Below are positions 34,160 to 49,100 of a stretch of 62,000 bases of DNA, piece after piece; the first letter of the stretch is position 1, and every line of letters begins with the position of its first letter. The position numbers and the translations under genes were made by a program. Below the pieces are notes generated by a model. The model worked only from the letters and a program-made list of their open reading frames with translations. It had not been told where the DNA came from and did no database searches. The stretch is from Glandiceps talaboti (Eukaryota > Hemichordata > Enteropneusta > Spengelidae), in the NCBI RefSeq assembly GCF_964340395.1, contig NC_135550.1, positions 19,119,176 to 19,181,175 of the forward strand, given 5' to 3'.

Positions 34160-37100
34160 TGTATGTCTCAAAGTCTAAAGAAATATTGACAGCAATGAAA
34201 TATTTAACAGTGTTTAATAGTTGGCTATTAACACAGCTACTACATTTATCATGATGTAAGTAAGGTATAAGTGTCAGTAACTACATTCTCTGCCATTTCT
34301 GTATTCTCAGAAATTTCTCTAGTCTGACATTTCTGTATTTTATGAGATTTCTCTAGCCTCCTAGATTTCTTCATTCTCTGAGATTTCTCTCGCCTGAGAT
34401 TTGTTTAGTATTGTTCATTTAATGGTATTAGTACTCAAAGGATACATAGTTTACAGCTCACAACTGTACAGAATAAATCAAAACAATTTACACAAAACCC
34501 CTGAAAAAGGGCAAGTAAAAACAAAGACAGGCTACACAAATACAACTTAGCATCAATTTAACAATCTGACTGCTGACGGGACAAAACTCTGAGATTTGTT
34601 TAGTCTCTGAGACTGAGTTGTCTAGTCAGAGATTTTTGCATTCTCTGAGATTTCTCTAGTCTGAGATTTCTCTAGTTTCCGACATTTCTTGTGGCTGACA
34701 TTTTGTGTTCTCTGAGAAAAGTTTGTATTCTTGTGAGATTTTGTGTGCTCTGAGATTCTGTAGTCTGAAATTTAGTATTCTCTGAGATCGCATATTCTCA
34801 GAAACTTAGCTTTCACTGAGATTTTATTAGTCCCCCCTCCCTATGGGCAAAGCCCAGAGGGGACTACTACTTTGAGTCCCATCCTTCCGTCTGTCCATCC
34901 ATCTGTCCGTCCGTTATCACCTGTATCTCAGACATACATGGGCCAATTTCAACCAAACATGGCACAAATGTCAGATGATGCTAGAGTCAGCATATGCATG
35001 TCACTTCCTTTGGCAACCTTTGTGATAATGGCAGAGTGGCTGCCATATTTGTTGCAAAAATTAAGATATAGCCAACCAACTCTAGAAACGTAATAGATAG
35101 AGACCTTATCTATGCCACATTATCTATGATGAGCTTTCTAATGAGACTTTAACCTTGGCCCCTATGTTCAAGGTCAAATAACCAAAAGTATTCAAACAAA
35201 GTATATGTGCGTACATCTTGATGACAGTTATCGAAAATGACAGGAGCAATCTTCAATTCACTCATGGTGAGATCAGTTATGGCAAAATGCCACCATGTCA
35301 GGAAAATGGATATTTGCAATTATGAGGAGACATTGTTGGTTGGTTTTTGTGGTATTTCAACATGTAACATAGCAACCCTAATACAGAATTTAGGGTATTT
35401 GTCTCAATGACTAAGATCACATTGTATATCAGTCTGTAATAGCCAATAAGTCATTTCAGACAGGAAAACAGGAAATTGAGAATACAGCGCCCTCACTCAA
35501 ATTGGGTAGTCATCACCTCATACATGTAGAACCGTTTCTTAAGAGCTTTGTCCCTTGGTATTCTGTAGAAGTGTAAAATCAGGGATGCTTTCCATATTGT
35601 TCAGACATCGAGGAAAGCAGCAGTGCTCTATGATTAACTGAGTAACCTATACCCCCATGTATACCCCAAGGTACACACAGACAGGAAGTTGAGCGCCACC
35701 ATGGGAAATTTTGGAAATGCCAATTGTAGTACCGGTAGTTTACACTTACTTATCTCAAATCCATGCATTGCACTCTCTACACATTTCATTGTATGTTCCT
35801 GGAATAAACATAATATTACAGGGTGTGAGTTTTGTCTTGAGTCTACTGTATTTATTACCATCAAGTGCATTTCATGGTAAAAAGCATCAATGAAAGATTT
35901 GCAGTCTTAAAGGTTGCAAGGTACCTAGGGATGCTTTAAACAAGACATAGATGATATAGCTGTCTTATTTATCCACGTTTCTTACTTTATCTGTCATCTG
36001 CAATCACTCTTGACTTGGCAAGCAGGTCCTGCAATATTAGGCCCCGTTTTGACCCTTCAGATTGTTTCTGACAAGTGAGCCCTCTAGAGACGACTCGGGG
36101 TGAGTCTTTATGTGCCACTTAAAATGCTTTTCCTGAATTAATTGAAAGATTGATTCTGAAAAAAATATGCGTTTTTTTCTTTAGTGAAGTTAAGTTTATT
36201 TTACAGGTTGCTTCACATCTTGTCAACCTTATTTATGGTGAATTCCAATTTTTCCTGAAGTCTGCAATTAAACCATGACATTAAGAGCTTTCTATTCCTG
36301 GGTCTTGATCCTCACTCTTCCTGTGACCCAGCTGGACCAGCACTAAAACTCTTTAATAACTGTCATTTCATATCATTTCTGAACATCTCCTTGAAGAACC
36401 ATTGACCTCATTTCTTGCAGTGAGTCTGGCAGCTCTCTGCCCAGATTAGTTGTTGTGGCCTGCTCATCTCAAAGTATGATACTCTCCAGTTCAACTTCAG
36501 ATAATGATATATAATGTATTTCACAGCTAGTGTCTGTAGTTTTCATCAGTGAAGTAGGATGGTTAAGAGTCAGACATGTACATTACAATCGTTTTGTATC
36601 ACCATTACCGTGGTTTGAGTTTTTGCAGTGGTCTTAAGTCCAGTAACCTGAATTTTCAAGTTTTTAGATCAACAAATTCAATTTGCAGTGGTCTCTGTGT
36701 GGACCACTAAATGTGTTTTGAAGCAGTATCAACATTCAGCTCTAGATAAAAAGCAAGAAGTATCAATCTTAGATGGGACATAGATCTTGGAGGCAGGTCC
36801 AAGATCTATGATTGAATTCACCAGATTGTATATTGCAAAGGAAGTTAGCCACAGCAAATTTTAGCTGAGAATTTTTGAAAGTTTCTAAAAGATACCCATG
36901 AAGACAAAAATGGCACATAAAATGAATCTAACATTAACAGACTCTACTAGTGACTAAATATTGACCACCAACATTATGCTGTGGACCAAGAATTTTTTAA
37001 ACTGATGGTTCATTATATGAATCGTTGACTTAAAAAAAGTAAATTTCAAACCCAGCATGATAAATTAGGACTTAGGCAGCCTGGGCCAAAAATGATAGAT

Positions 37101-40100
37101 TGATATGAACTTGGTATCATAAATGTATTCATGTAAAATCATACATGAAAGCATACCATACCATGTACCAGACCACAACAAAACTAACAACAATTGAAAT
37201 TAATCAAATTATTATTTTTGATGCTTTTTTTTTTTTTGCTTTTTTTTGAAGGGGGTGTCAGTATATATATAGATGGTTATAAGGAGTTTTTAGATATCAA
37301 CCTGTAACAGCAGTTGAGGTGCTAGTTTTATCTCAGTCAGCTTTGGCATGGAGGTAGAATGTTTAATAGTATTAATAAGATCCAATGATCGACCTGCAAC
37401 TCTCTTCACAATCACTAGCACTTCTGTCAGCAGACTCATCATAGACCATAGGGTCTATGGACTCATACATATATATTGTATGGTGACATAGCCTTTACAT
37501 GGAAGATAAGCCATGGCTTCAAATGTCTATAATAACTTATTTTCAAGGACTACTATAATATCATATTACTTCCTAGTCATACATACATACATACATACAT
37601 AGTGCCATTGGTCCATCAAACATTGGAAATTTGTCGTTCAAAGAAAATTCAGTACTCTGAGATAATTTTTTTGTGAGTCTGAAAGTCAAAACTGTTACTG
37701 TCTGCCATTGTGAAGTACTAGACAGAGATGAATGCCGTCTCCTCTATGAGATCATATACCCCGAATATGAGAACAATGGGCAGTATTACTGTAAGTTTGT
37801 ATCTGTTGAAGTGGGCTGCTGCTGACAACCTGTTTTAACTTTTGTCACTCTTTTATCCATGCACAGTTGATAGCTTTGCGTTTATTGTTATGAGACATCT
37901 AACTAAAGGACAATTTTAGAATGGAGAATTTAGAATCTCCTAAAGAGTATGCAAAGCAACATAAATGTAGCCCCAAACCTGAATGGAAATCTGTTGCATT
38001 GTGCGTTTGTCTTTTGTACGTATTCCCAGCACAAAAATGTCTAAAGATAGAATATTGACCTTTGAACTTGTACGTCGATAACAATTTGGTGGGCGGTATA
38101 TCAAGCAACAAGGCCGATGAGTGTGTAATAAGAAGCCTACATTGTGTTTGTGTGGTCAAAATTGATCCAAGTATCATGTTTATGATATTGATGAGACTGC
38201 AGTTTTAATCACCATGTTAATGACTGAATTGTCATGTCAATTTGACCCAGCCTATGTTATAATCAAATAAATTAACTTACATAACCATGGAGATTGAATT
38301 AGGTTTTCATTCCATGCTCTCATTAGATGTATTGTATGTGAAAATTAATCTATTGATTTAGTATCAGTTACAAATGAAACCCATGTTGATTTCGTATTTC
38401 TATAATTTAATCTGCAAATCTAATTACTTTATCCAGATAAACATAGTTTAGTGTTTTATTTGTATACTGGGCTAGCTACATGTTTTTATAACGATTTGTT
38501 GTTACAACTGGATCAGTATGTTTGGAATGCTAGAAAGTGCATGCAGCGCTGACAAGGATAAAACAGTCAAACTATCAAACCAAGCTAACCATGTACTGTT
38601 CTCTCTACATTGACTTTCTGTGATTTGTCATGTCACTACGGTGAAGTACAGAACAGTACGAGAATCAAGTGTCCGTTTACTGTCGTTAAAACATTCTACG
38701 TCAGAATTCTTGAAATAGCTCGCACATATTTAGAGTGCTAAAGACGGAGTTTCAATCCAGATTCTCACATTATTGTTATCTTATAAGTTGATGAGATTAC
38801 TCTTTCGTTCTGGACCAACTTTTTCTATTGGTCTGCCGGACAACTGTCTTTCATGCCTGAATTTTAATCTTAATTTGACCCACGCCTTTAAATATCATAT
38901 ATAAATATATATATATATTAGATATATTGTAGTCTTGCCATTACTTTTTGTTTAGGGACATGGTAGAGTTTTTGAGTGATTTGACTTGTGAAAAGCATGT
39001 CAGATTTTTACTCCAATATTTTTCAGTAGTGTGTAAGTTAGTATCGCTTTTTTGCTATGTTTTTTTACATATACTTGTATCTGGAATAAAATTATAAACT
39101 TGGATTTTAAATAATATATGTAATGTATTGCTGAAAAGTCATCATATAAAGAAATTTGTCTTTGTCGTGCCGAATATTGTTAGATATCAAGTCTGTAGTG
39201 AGATCATGATGGCAGTATTGTTTAGTTGTCTTCGACTCATAATCTGCAAGTCACCAGACCAAGCTTTACAGCATCCATTTGTTTCTCAAGTCCTTGAGCA
39301 AGATTTGTACAACCATTGTTCCCCACAGTTGTATAAAGCAGGGCAGAGATGTAATAGTGGCAACAGGCAAAATATACTCCCCAGGGAGTTGGGAAGTTGA
39401 TGATTGTGCAACCATACATATGTGCTAGGGGTAATAATTTTATAGCTTACTTGAATTTTGGGAAGACATTAGAGGGATGTTTATGGATAGTCCAACTCGT
39501 CTGCCTACTCTGTTCAACTCGTCCCCTCTTACCCCCCTCTCTACACAATGGAATAGTCTGCAACAGAGAATCTGAAATGAGATTGTACTTCATTGGGGAG
39601 TTCATACAAGCACTTCTCATTTCATATATGGTGGTGTGAGTATTGCCACAACAAGTAGAGTAGCCTGTCCGACTGTACAAATATTCAAAATTTAGGATCA
39701 GAAATCATCTTAGTCTGCTCAAACAAGAAGTCAAAATGTCTCACATATTTGGATGAAAATATACTGCTATAGAGGATGGGGAGAGGAGAGGGGCTGTGCA
39801 GTTCAGTTTATGAACCAAATAAAGTGTGAATAATACGTAAATGATAATAATCAACTTCTGAATTACAAACAAAATAAGTTATCATTTTCACTAAGTACCA
39901 TATCTGTTACACATGCTTAAAAATTGCATTGATTTGAAGAGACCATGAGAAAACTAAATCAATGATTATGAAGTATGACAAATGAAATCGGCAGTTTATG
40001 ACTGCCAAAATACCTCTTTCTTACCTCAGTAGATTGAGTACATGAACAAAAAATCTCTTAGAAATTAAATACTTAAAAGTCGCACACACACTTTCATATA

Positions 40101-43100
40101 TTAAATTCTTGTGAACTCTTAATATTCTACTCATTGTTCAGTAAAAAGAGAATGTGTTTCTGGTATGAATCAAATATCGGTTCCAAAAAAAGATTACCAG
40201 TTTAATAATAATTTCCGTAGTGAGTACTTATCAGTTTCACTTCACTAGTTCACTGTATTATATTGTGGACATTAACTCCATTATGTTTCGCCAGTGGCAA
40301 GCCATTTACAATAACAAAATTACCTTCAACCAAATTATACCTAACTAATGTTGTAACCTGAGATTGATTGTAAACTAGTGAACTTATGAAGTCCAAGGTG
40401 AAAAGTTACGTGCTGTGTGTACTTGTACAGTTAGTACAGCTGACAGTGATTCCATGTAGATTTCATCAACACATGCAGTGTCGAATTATTCTCTCGTTCA
40501 ATTGTAGTTTCATTTATAGGTGTATAGTATGCAGATCAGGATACAGGCTGTTTGTTCTCTCAAATCACACCATATTTCATCATTCTGCATTTTGTTGGAT
40601 CATGCCCCCCGATGAGATCATATTCGTGATGTCTTTTAATGGGAATCTATACCAATTCAATCTCCCAGCTCATGTTTCATACATACATACATACATAAAG
40701 GAAAAGCTATTAACGTGATACTGCAGTGGGTTTATCCAACAATTTTTTTCAATCTGACTGTATAGACCTTAGAACATAACTAGAATTACAGGTGTGCTGC
40801 AATGACCTACCTTGTTTTTTAATACAAACAAGTAAAAAATCGATATTATATATTGGACTGAAAATATTCAGAATTGTATTTGTGATGGTTTAATATTGAC
40901 TGTAACTCAGCAGGGGGTCTGCATACACATACTTTAAATTGTCAATATCTCAAATACCAATCATTTTCATAACCTCGTAATAATCAGGTACAGACACTCC
41001 TAATAGTACCGGTAGGAATATTGACAAGTACTTTATCCCAGCAGGACTGTCATTTGTTTATGAGTTACTGTGTGCAGGATTGATTTGTAGCGTTCAATAT
41101 GGTATGGTATTTTTGTCAATTGGAAGGTGAACAACTTAAACGCAGCATTTGCAAATTAGAGTATGCAAAATCACCATGACAACAGTCTTGCCTTTAATCT
41201 CGTCATTCACAAACAATAAATGGTGTATTTATCAAGGCAGTTTTAAAGTAGGTAAAATCTCAGTCCCCCAGGATTTTATATCGAGTTTCTGCCCCCAAAT
41301 TACTAGTATTCAACAACTTCTAAGGTATAGATATGCAATTTTGTTATGCATTCCCCACCCCACTTTAGGGTATTCAATCCTGAGCAGAATCACTGACAAA
41401 ATTAGTCAGAATGGAAAAAAAAATCGCCTGATATTATTGTTACATGTTTGTTTATTACTAATGTGTAATAGCCAGTTGACCTGAGAGGCACAATGCATCT
41501 ATTGTTTTCCTCAACTAGTAACAAATTACAGCAGTCACAGAAAGCAAGTGATTAAATTTTTGTGCAATACCATCAATAATGTAGAGTAGAGGTGCCCCAA
41601 TTCATCAATAACGTAGGGTAGGTGTCCCAATTCATGAACTCCTCAACAGCAAACTCACCACTATTATTATATACAGATAAAGACTTGATAGAAATGTGTG
41701 GTTTTTTGTCACTTGGCTACAACTACTTTATCAAAATGGAGGTGTTTCCACTAAACACAATAGTAAGTTAAACAAGCTAATAAATAACCTGATGAATGAT
41801 CACCTAGCTGTTTGAAACGAGTATAAAAATACTCCTGAAAGTGCTACTCTTGTCTAGGCAACTGTATGTATAGAGTATGTTGTGAAGTCCTTAACTGCGA
41901 TGATTGTGTTAGCCGGACAATGAATGCTAGTCACACTCGATTTACTGTAAAGCTAGGTTTTGTAGATTTCAAGTACTCTGAAGGTAAACACACATTAACA
42001 ACTTTGCTCAATGGAGCCACAAGTGGGTTTGCAAATGACAACACACTTTAATAGTAGAGATCACATTTCATGCTATTTGCACTATTACTATCAAAATAAT
42101 ATGTCTAACCATAGCTGTGTCATCAGTCATGTCCAGAAATATCTGATTCAACACTTTACTTGTTCATTTTGGTGAAAATTTGAAAATTAAATTTTTTTTT
42201 TTTAATTTTAAATTATTTTTGTGGGCAGCTGTACAAAGGCTTAGAGAGATACAATCAAACACTATTTTTGTAAACATGTTGACATAAAAGGGACTCATGT
42301 TCCAGGTCGGAAAATATAATCTGATTTTCATGTGTGCAATAATGATACATTATAATTGCATTTACATATACTAAAAAAATATTTTGTAATCATCTCGAGT
42401 AAATGAAGAAGACCAATATTATTTCATGGAGGCAAACTGAAATTATTTTGACATCAGGATCGCTGAGAAATTAAATTAATATGATTGATATACAATGTAT
42501 TACTCATTTAAAGGCTCAAATTCTGATGAATTATAATAGATGAGTTTTATCTATTTTAGCTAAAACATTTGAGGTCACAAGTTAGACCGTATGTAACTTT
42601 AATCTGTCAATATTATGAGAGTTAAAGTTACACCCAGATATTTTATAACTTTTAATGCTGTACGAAAATAATTGAAAACAAATCAAAACATACATGTAGT
42701 ACGAGTAGCCTGTAGCCATATTAATTTCCAGATATTTCAGATTTTATCAAGTCAAAACAACACAGCATGGATTCCAAGCTACATGTACATAGTGCCCGGC
42801 CATCACGTACTTCTCCCTCACCCTTCACCAAACATCTTACAAAGAATCGGGACAGATCGATTTTCTCTTATCATTATGAGTATTATTTTTATTGATATAA
42901 AGTCAATAATATTATTTACTTTAAGGGGCAAGGCGAACTTATTTTTATAAAGTATCTGACTAGCTAGTTGCATGGTTGACCTATTTCAATAGTGTTGATG
43001 ATAATTCAGCTTAAGCCAGTAACAAACAACACCTGGAGAGAGCTACAGAATGGTCACCACATGCATGGATGCTCACGTCATGTTCTGATTTACATGTACA

Positions 43101-46100
43101 CAAAATGAATTGTGAACCATGTAGCAGCTGATTTCATTACAAAGTTTATTTGACTGGTGACATAGTTAAAATGTATGTAATTTATGCGCCAGGGTTTAAC
43201 CTCTTAAAAACAAGTGTATTTTATTTGACCATGACATTAAACTTCAAGGTCAAATGAATAAGTTTTTGTTTGCTTATTGATATTTCAACTAATATGAGTT
43301 TTAAAGCTGACATCAGTCATATATAGTGTACATCTAAAAGACTGCACATGATTAAAAATGTGGCCATGGTTTTGCCTATGTACTCTTTCAGTATACAAAA
43401 TGTTCTAAAACCAAATCACAGCTGTTTACCTCACAAAAAAATCATGTGAAGGTATAATTACTGCATGCCTCACAGAAACCATTTTGTCATTTTGACACTT
43501 TTTTTCAGAACATAATGATATTTGATTGGCTGCAACCAAATCTGGTTGCACTGCAGGATATTGGGCAGTTAGTACAGTTGTGGTTTAGAAGCCAGATAGG
43601 ACTGAACAACATGACATATCCTACAGTCTAGTATGTGTCCACCCCTGTGGATCTGTCAACGCCTACTTTCTGTGTGACACAGTTGCTGTTCCTATGCATG
43701 TGAATGTATTCCACTCCTACATTCTGTGTGACATTAACGTGAACTAACATATATCTATGTCATTCAGTGTGTGGTGATGGTGGTGGTGGTGGTGGTGGTG
43801 GTGGTGGTGGTGGTGGTGGTGGTGGTGGTACAGGGATGTGTACCCAAAATGATGAATGAGTGTGTGTGTGTGATTGACATCTAAGGTTATCTACACAAAG
43901 TGATTAATTCACACACAAACCTGTATTTACCTATACATGTTGTTATCTAATAAAACCTTCAATACTCAAACATTCTATCCCAGCACTTTCATCTCAAACT
44001 CATTACCAGCTATATAATAGCATAATACATAATATCTGTTGGCAATCAGATCTCTTTTAGCACCTCCAGGACCCAGTGATTGATACCAACAATACATTTT
44101 AAATTATCGTCATACAGATCTGTTGTTGTCTTAGAATTGGAATTTTATTCAAAAGAAAGGAAATACTCCATGGAACGAAAAGGAATTCAGCTCTCCGCTC
44201 TCCCTGAGGAATCAAAGAACTATATATAATATAATATATATGTATATATTTGTATATTATACAGAAATTGAATCATGAAGTGATTAACAAATTGACATTT
44301 TAAGTAGCGGCAACCTAGGTAGTACGTGACATAGACGGTGTTCTATTCATTACCTGTATAACCTTCATATTCGTCCATCAGCCTTGTAATTCTGTAGATA
44401 TTGCAAATTTGTGTCATGTTTATACTAGGCTCACTGATGATATAATTACGTACAAGTATAGTAATGTAAAAAACGACATATTTTATCAAATTTTGCTCTC
44501 ATTCTGGTCAATTTTGATAAAAGTGCAGTTTAGATGCATCTGACTAAATTTATATAAAAAGTAAAGTTTTTAGACATGGACCCTGAATCTGTAGTATGAG
44601 CTTTTATGCATCTTTACTCCAATTCCAAGTTATCTTTATAATTATTACAGTCATATTCTACTTTTTTCATGAAATTTCAATCAACACATAGTCATCATCA
44701 AATGTTTTGCTTTGAGATTTTAGCCTGTAGTTCTACTTTTGGTTCTTTCTGCCAGGCATTTAGAATTGTTGCTAGCAGCTCTCCCAAAGGAATGTGAAAC
44801 TAGTTTGGTGTCCTATATATCTGTTCAATATAGACCAAATAAAAATCAGCTCACAAAGAAATTCCCCTTGAGTATATTTTAGTTTAAACTGCCAGTACGA
44901 GTCTTGCAGTGCAAGTTGATTATTTTATAAACATTACAGAGAGTTAGATATTGTATGAGTCACTGTACAATTTGTTTTAAATATATATGTATTCTATAAA
45001 TGACTAGCTATGGTACAGGTCATGTAACATTTGGAATTACTGTCATTTGAGGTTTTTATTAGTGTATCATTTATTTGTGATATAGTGTGACGGAGTACCA
45101 CCACATCATTTATTTGTGATATAGTGTGACGGAGTACCACCATATCATTTATTTGTGATATAGTGTGACAGAATACCACCATATCATTTGTTAGTGATAT
45201 AGTGTGACAGAGTACCACCATATCATTTGTTAGTGATATAGTGTGATGGAGTACAACCACATCATTTATTTGTGATATAGTGTGACAGAATACCACCATA
45301 TTGTTACTGACATTACACTTACAGACAGCCAATATCATTTATTTGTGATAAAGCGTGACAGGGTACACATATCACATGCAATCAGTTGTGTTCATTTGTG
45401 TTCAATTTCTTTTAAATCACGTTCACAAATAATACAGGCAGGGAGATATTTGATTAATTGTTAATCGTGGAGCGCGTCAATTTTTACTGAATGGCAGCCA
45501 TTTTGTTGCTAAAAATCAATATTTATTGCATAACTTAAAAACTATATTATATAGAGACTTCATTCAAATGCCTACCCTACATAATAAGATGTGAGCATTT
45601 TATCAAGAAGTTGGCCTTAACCTTGACCTTCAGGGTCACTTAACAAAATCAGTTAATTTCTTGCATATCACATGTATCACATATCATATCATTTGAATGT
45701 ATAATACATGAACACTTCATTCAAGTGTCTACCCCTATATTATCAGGTACAAGTTATCTTTTAACACCTTGTTTCTTTGATATTGACCTTCACTTTAACC
45801 TTTTACGGTACACACAACTAAACTACATGGGGGGGGGGGGGGGGCACCCTGTGTCTTCTATGAAGACCTGTTACATTTGGTTTGAAAATGAATCAAGATA
45901 CAGGGAATTCTATCAACAAAGGACAGATTTATACATATTGATTTTGAAATAGGTGATTTAGGAAATTTTGAAAAAACTGGAATTTGTTTTCATTGGATTC
46001 CTGGTCAGAGATATTCCTCGGTAGTATAGGTTAAAATCACAATGACAACATACCAATACAGACCATTAATCACAGGCTTTAGTTTTATGTCATTTGTTGT

Positions 46101-49100
46101 GTTACCATGGTAACCATACATTCCAGTCGTGCACACAAGATAACTGTGTTAAATTGAGATGATATCCTGCCAAGGAAAGCCGATAATAATCTCCATCATA
46201 TGTAAACTCACAATTTAGAAATGATTAATAGTTAAGGAAAACTACATAAAACATTTTTTACTGCCAACATTTTGTCACTTTGCATGTTGCTATGACAGCA
46301 GTATTAAGTGCTAGGATGTGTTAACAAACTAACATACCAAATTGTCGGAACTATATGAACTTCTTGAAAATGGCTCAAAGAGTTTAAATTTGAGAATATA
46401 ACTATTAACTCACTTCAAAATTTGAATGTTGATATGTTTTACATTTGTTGTCGTTTTTTCAGCCCAAAACACCAGTAGCTGTAGTGAAACCAGAGGCCAA
46501 GAAGAAGACCGTCACAGCTGAAAATGCCGTTCATTTTGTAGACAAAGTTAGATCGAGTTTTGAAGAAAATCCAGAATTTTATGAACATTTCCTCGATATT
46601 ATGAGAGAAGTCAGAAATCAAAGGTAATACAAAAGATTGATAAAAACTCATCCACTGATACACCATCAAATCCAGCTTTGTACATTCTGCAAAATTTCAT
46701 GTAAAATTCTGATCTGGAATTTCAGATAATTTATATATTTATAATCATCATAATAATAATAATAATAATGATAAAGTAAGAGATTGTATAGTGCCAAAAT
46801 CCAAAAATTAAAGCAATTGTTCCGAGGCACTTCACAAAGCAAAATTTAAAATTACCAAAGTCACCATCTTAAAATACAAAAAACTAAGAATAACACATAA
46901 CTACATTTACCATAAAAGATGACATTGTGTTGAATACTAAAAAGATCAAATAAAGAAAATAAAATAAAGAAAATAAATAAAAAATGAAATAAGAAATAAA
47001 AATATTTTAAAAAATTATGTCATGCAGCTAGCTATGCAGTGATACATAATGTATCAAACAGTCATGTAGACAGGGAGAAGTTAGTTGAAGAGAGAAAAAC
47101 CCTTTCTTTCACCATTTATCACAATTTATCTAGAGGCAATACAGCCAGAATGCAACACCTTCATTTTCACATAATCTTTCCTGCAGGTTGTGTTCGGTAC
47201 ATTTTGCACGGCTGCTAACTAGCCGCGTTGTAGGGTATTTTCAACTTGTTGTTTCCCCAGAGTACACCATGATACTTAAAAGCGAGAACCTTGAGTGGTA
47301 TTTCTGCTTTCATGCCACTATTTGGAATTGCTTAAAGGAATGCTACATGTTCTTCATGATGATAACACACAAATGGTGGCCATATTTGTTGTAAAAATTC
47401 AGAATATGAATTAGTTAGTAAGTTGTCTATGACTAAAACTTGTAATACAAGCAACCAGATGGATTTGAATGGTCTGAACAAAGCTAATTAATGTTGGAAA
47501 ATTGGGGAAAATATGACTCAGTTGAAGCACAGCACACACCAGTTCTCAGCATAACAATTCACCCCCCCCCCCCACCCCCCAACCCCTGAAGTGTGGAAGG
47601 CTTCTACATTGGGTCCCATGTGTCCGTCCATCCATCCGTGTATGTCCACCTGTATCTCAAATATGCATAGCTCAATTTCAACCAAACCTTTAACCTCACC
47701 TTTGGTCAAATGGCAGCCATCTTTGGCACAAAATTCATATTTTGTCCAAACATTAATAGAAGCTTAATAGATACTTTAGAGACTTTATTCATGTGTCTAC
47801 ACTCATTGTATCAATAATAAGCTTTCTAACAATGCCTTGACTTTTGACCTTAACCATCTTCAAGGTCAAATAGACATAAAGAGTCACAAAACTTCACATT
47901 TTCCCCACTATCAAAGAGTAAACTACACCCATCCAGAATCAGCTTCCATTTGAGACCTTCAAGTTGGCTTTTGACCTTGACCTCTATCTTCAAGGTCAAA
48001 TAGCCAAAAATCATCAACACTTTGTTTCATGATCACATGATTAAATGACTGATTGGCAGTTATTGTCATAAAATATTAAGAATATGATTTGCTAAGTTGA
48101 AATGTTGGGGTATCATCAAGGAAGACTTGTTATTTCTATGAGTAGTAAGTTGGTGGGTAAGATTTGCCAGAGTTCTCCATACGCTCACACCCCAACACAT
48201 TTTTTTGGAATTTCCCACCAAGCTGGTTAATGTTAATGTCACATGCAGGTATGTAGGTTTCACTAAATTTAAACACAGTCTTTCCCAGGGTTCTAAAAAG
48301 AATCCCTGTGAAGCACTTTACATGCAACATGAGTAAATGTAATATTTATGTCAACAACATATGGTATTGACAAGTGTGCTATACCAACATTTGGTGATAA
48401 CTAATCAAGATAACTACTCATATTTATATATCACTGTTCCTGTCCCTGATGTCTCCATCAAGTCCATTCTGACAACAGTTTCCTTTGTTGTCAGTGTTGA
48501 TTTATCGGAGCTAACAGCTGACTCAAGTAGCAGGCAACTAGTTAAAATGACACGTGATCCTTCTTTTTATTTCAGAGGGAAATGAACTCTTAGGTTCACC
48601 AGCAACAGGATGCATACTTTTTGTACAGGTCATTGACACATATTACTGCCAGCATTAGAATTTACAAGTTTGGTCGATCTGTGTGTCGTCTGTTTTACAT
48701 TAGCATTGGGTTCACACTTACAGAAGTTAGTTAGTGTATGTAACCGTGGTCATGGGGCCATAGTTTGACGCACACACACAAATAATGGGCAAGTTTAACA
48801 ATAGCTGAGTACAGGCATAATAATGAACCTAGGTTTACACTTGAAAATGATCAGTCAGCTAGTAAAAGGCCATAATTATTCACACCCCTGTTTCAAGAAG
48901 TGTTAAGCTCCTAATTGTGTGTATTTCCCATAATGCCCTGTTCCAGTGTACAATGGGCCTATTCTAAGCCTGATATGCCATTTTTACTACCTTTTGGTGA
49001 AAATCACTTCTGTTCCCTAAGAAATGCAGTTCAGATAAAAATCAACCTCACCTTTGTTACTCTGTGCACAAGTTATCAAAAGTTAACCTAAAATCAACCA

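Larger units (their letters stand above)
35261..45066. other. Middle of DTD1 intron 5
   Basis: About 9.8 kb without any exon I could support. It holds a family C copy (38745-38890), a two-copy 31-bp duplication (41575-41640), a GGT array (43771-43829) and short AT runs near 38905 and 44222. Confidence 0.55.

Noticed and set aside
33716-34254. Long open frames of Met-Tyr-Val-Cys and Thr-Tyr-Ile-His repeats
   Set aside because: They are translations of the TATG microsatellite on both strands and in several frames. The same applies to 8092-8527.
39128-39790. 90-codon frame and following stretch that vaguely recalls a decayed retroelement ORF end
   Set aside because: Similarity rests on a few words only and stops interrupt it. 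Not enough to call a pseudogene.
44994-45338. 114-codon minus-strand frame
   Set aside because: Product of the 39-bp minisatellite, whose period is a multiple of three.
47188-47394. 68-codon frame at a family F repeat
   Set aside because: Half of it is the repeat shared with 49757-49838, and no homologous frame exists in that copy.
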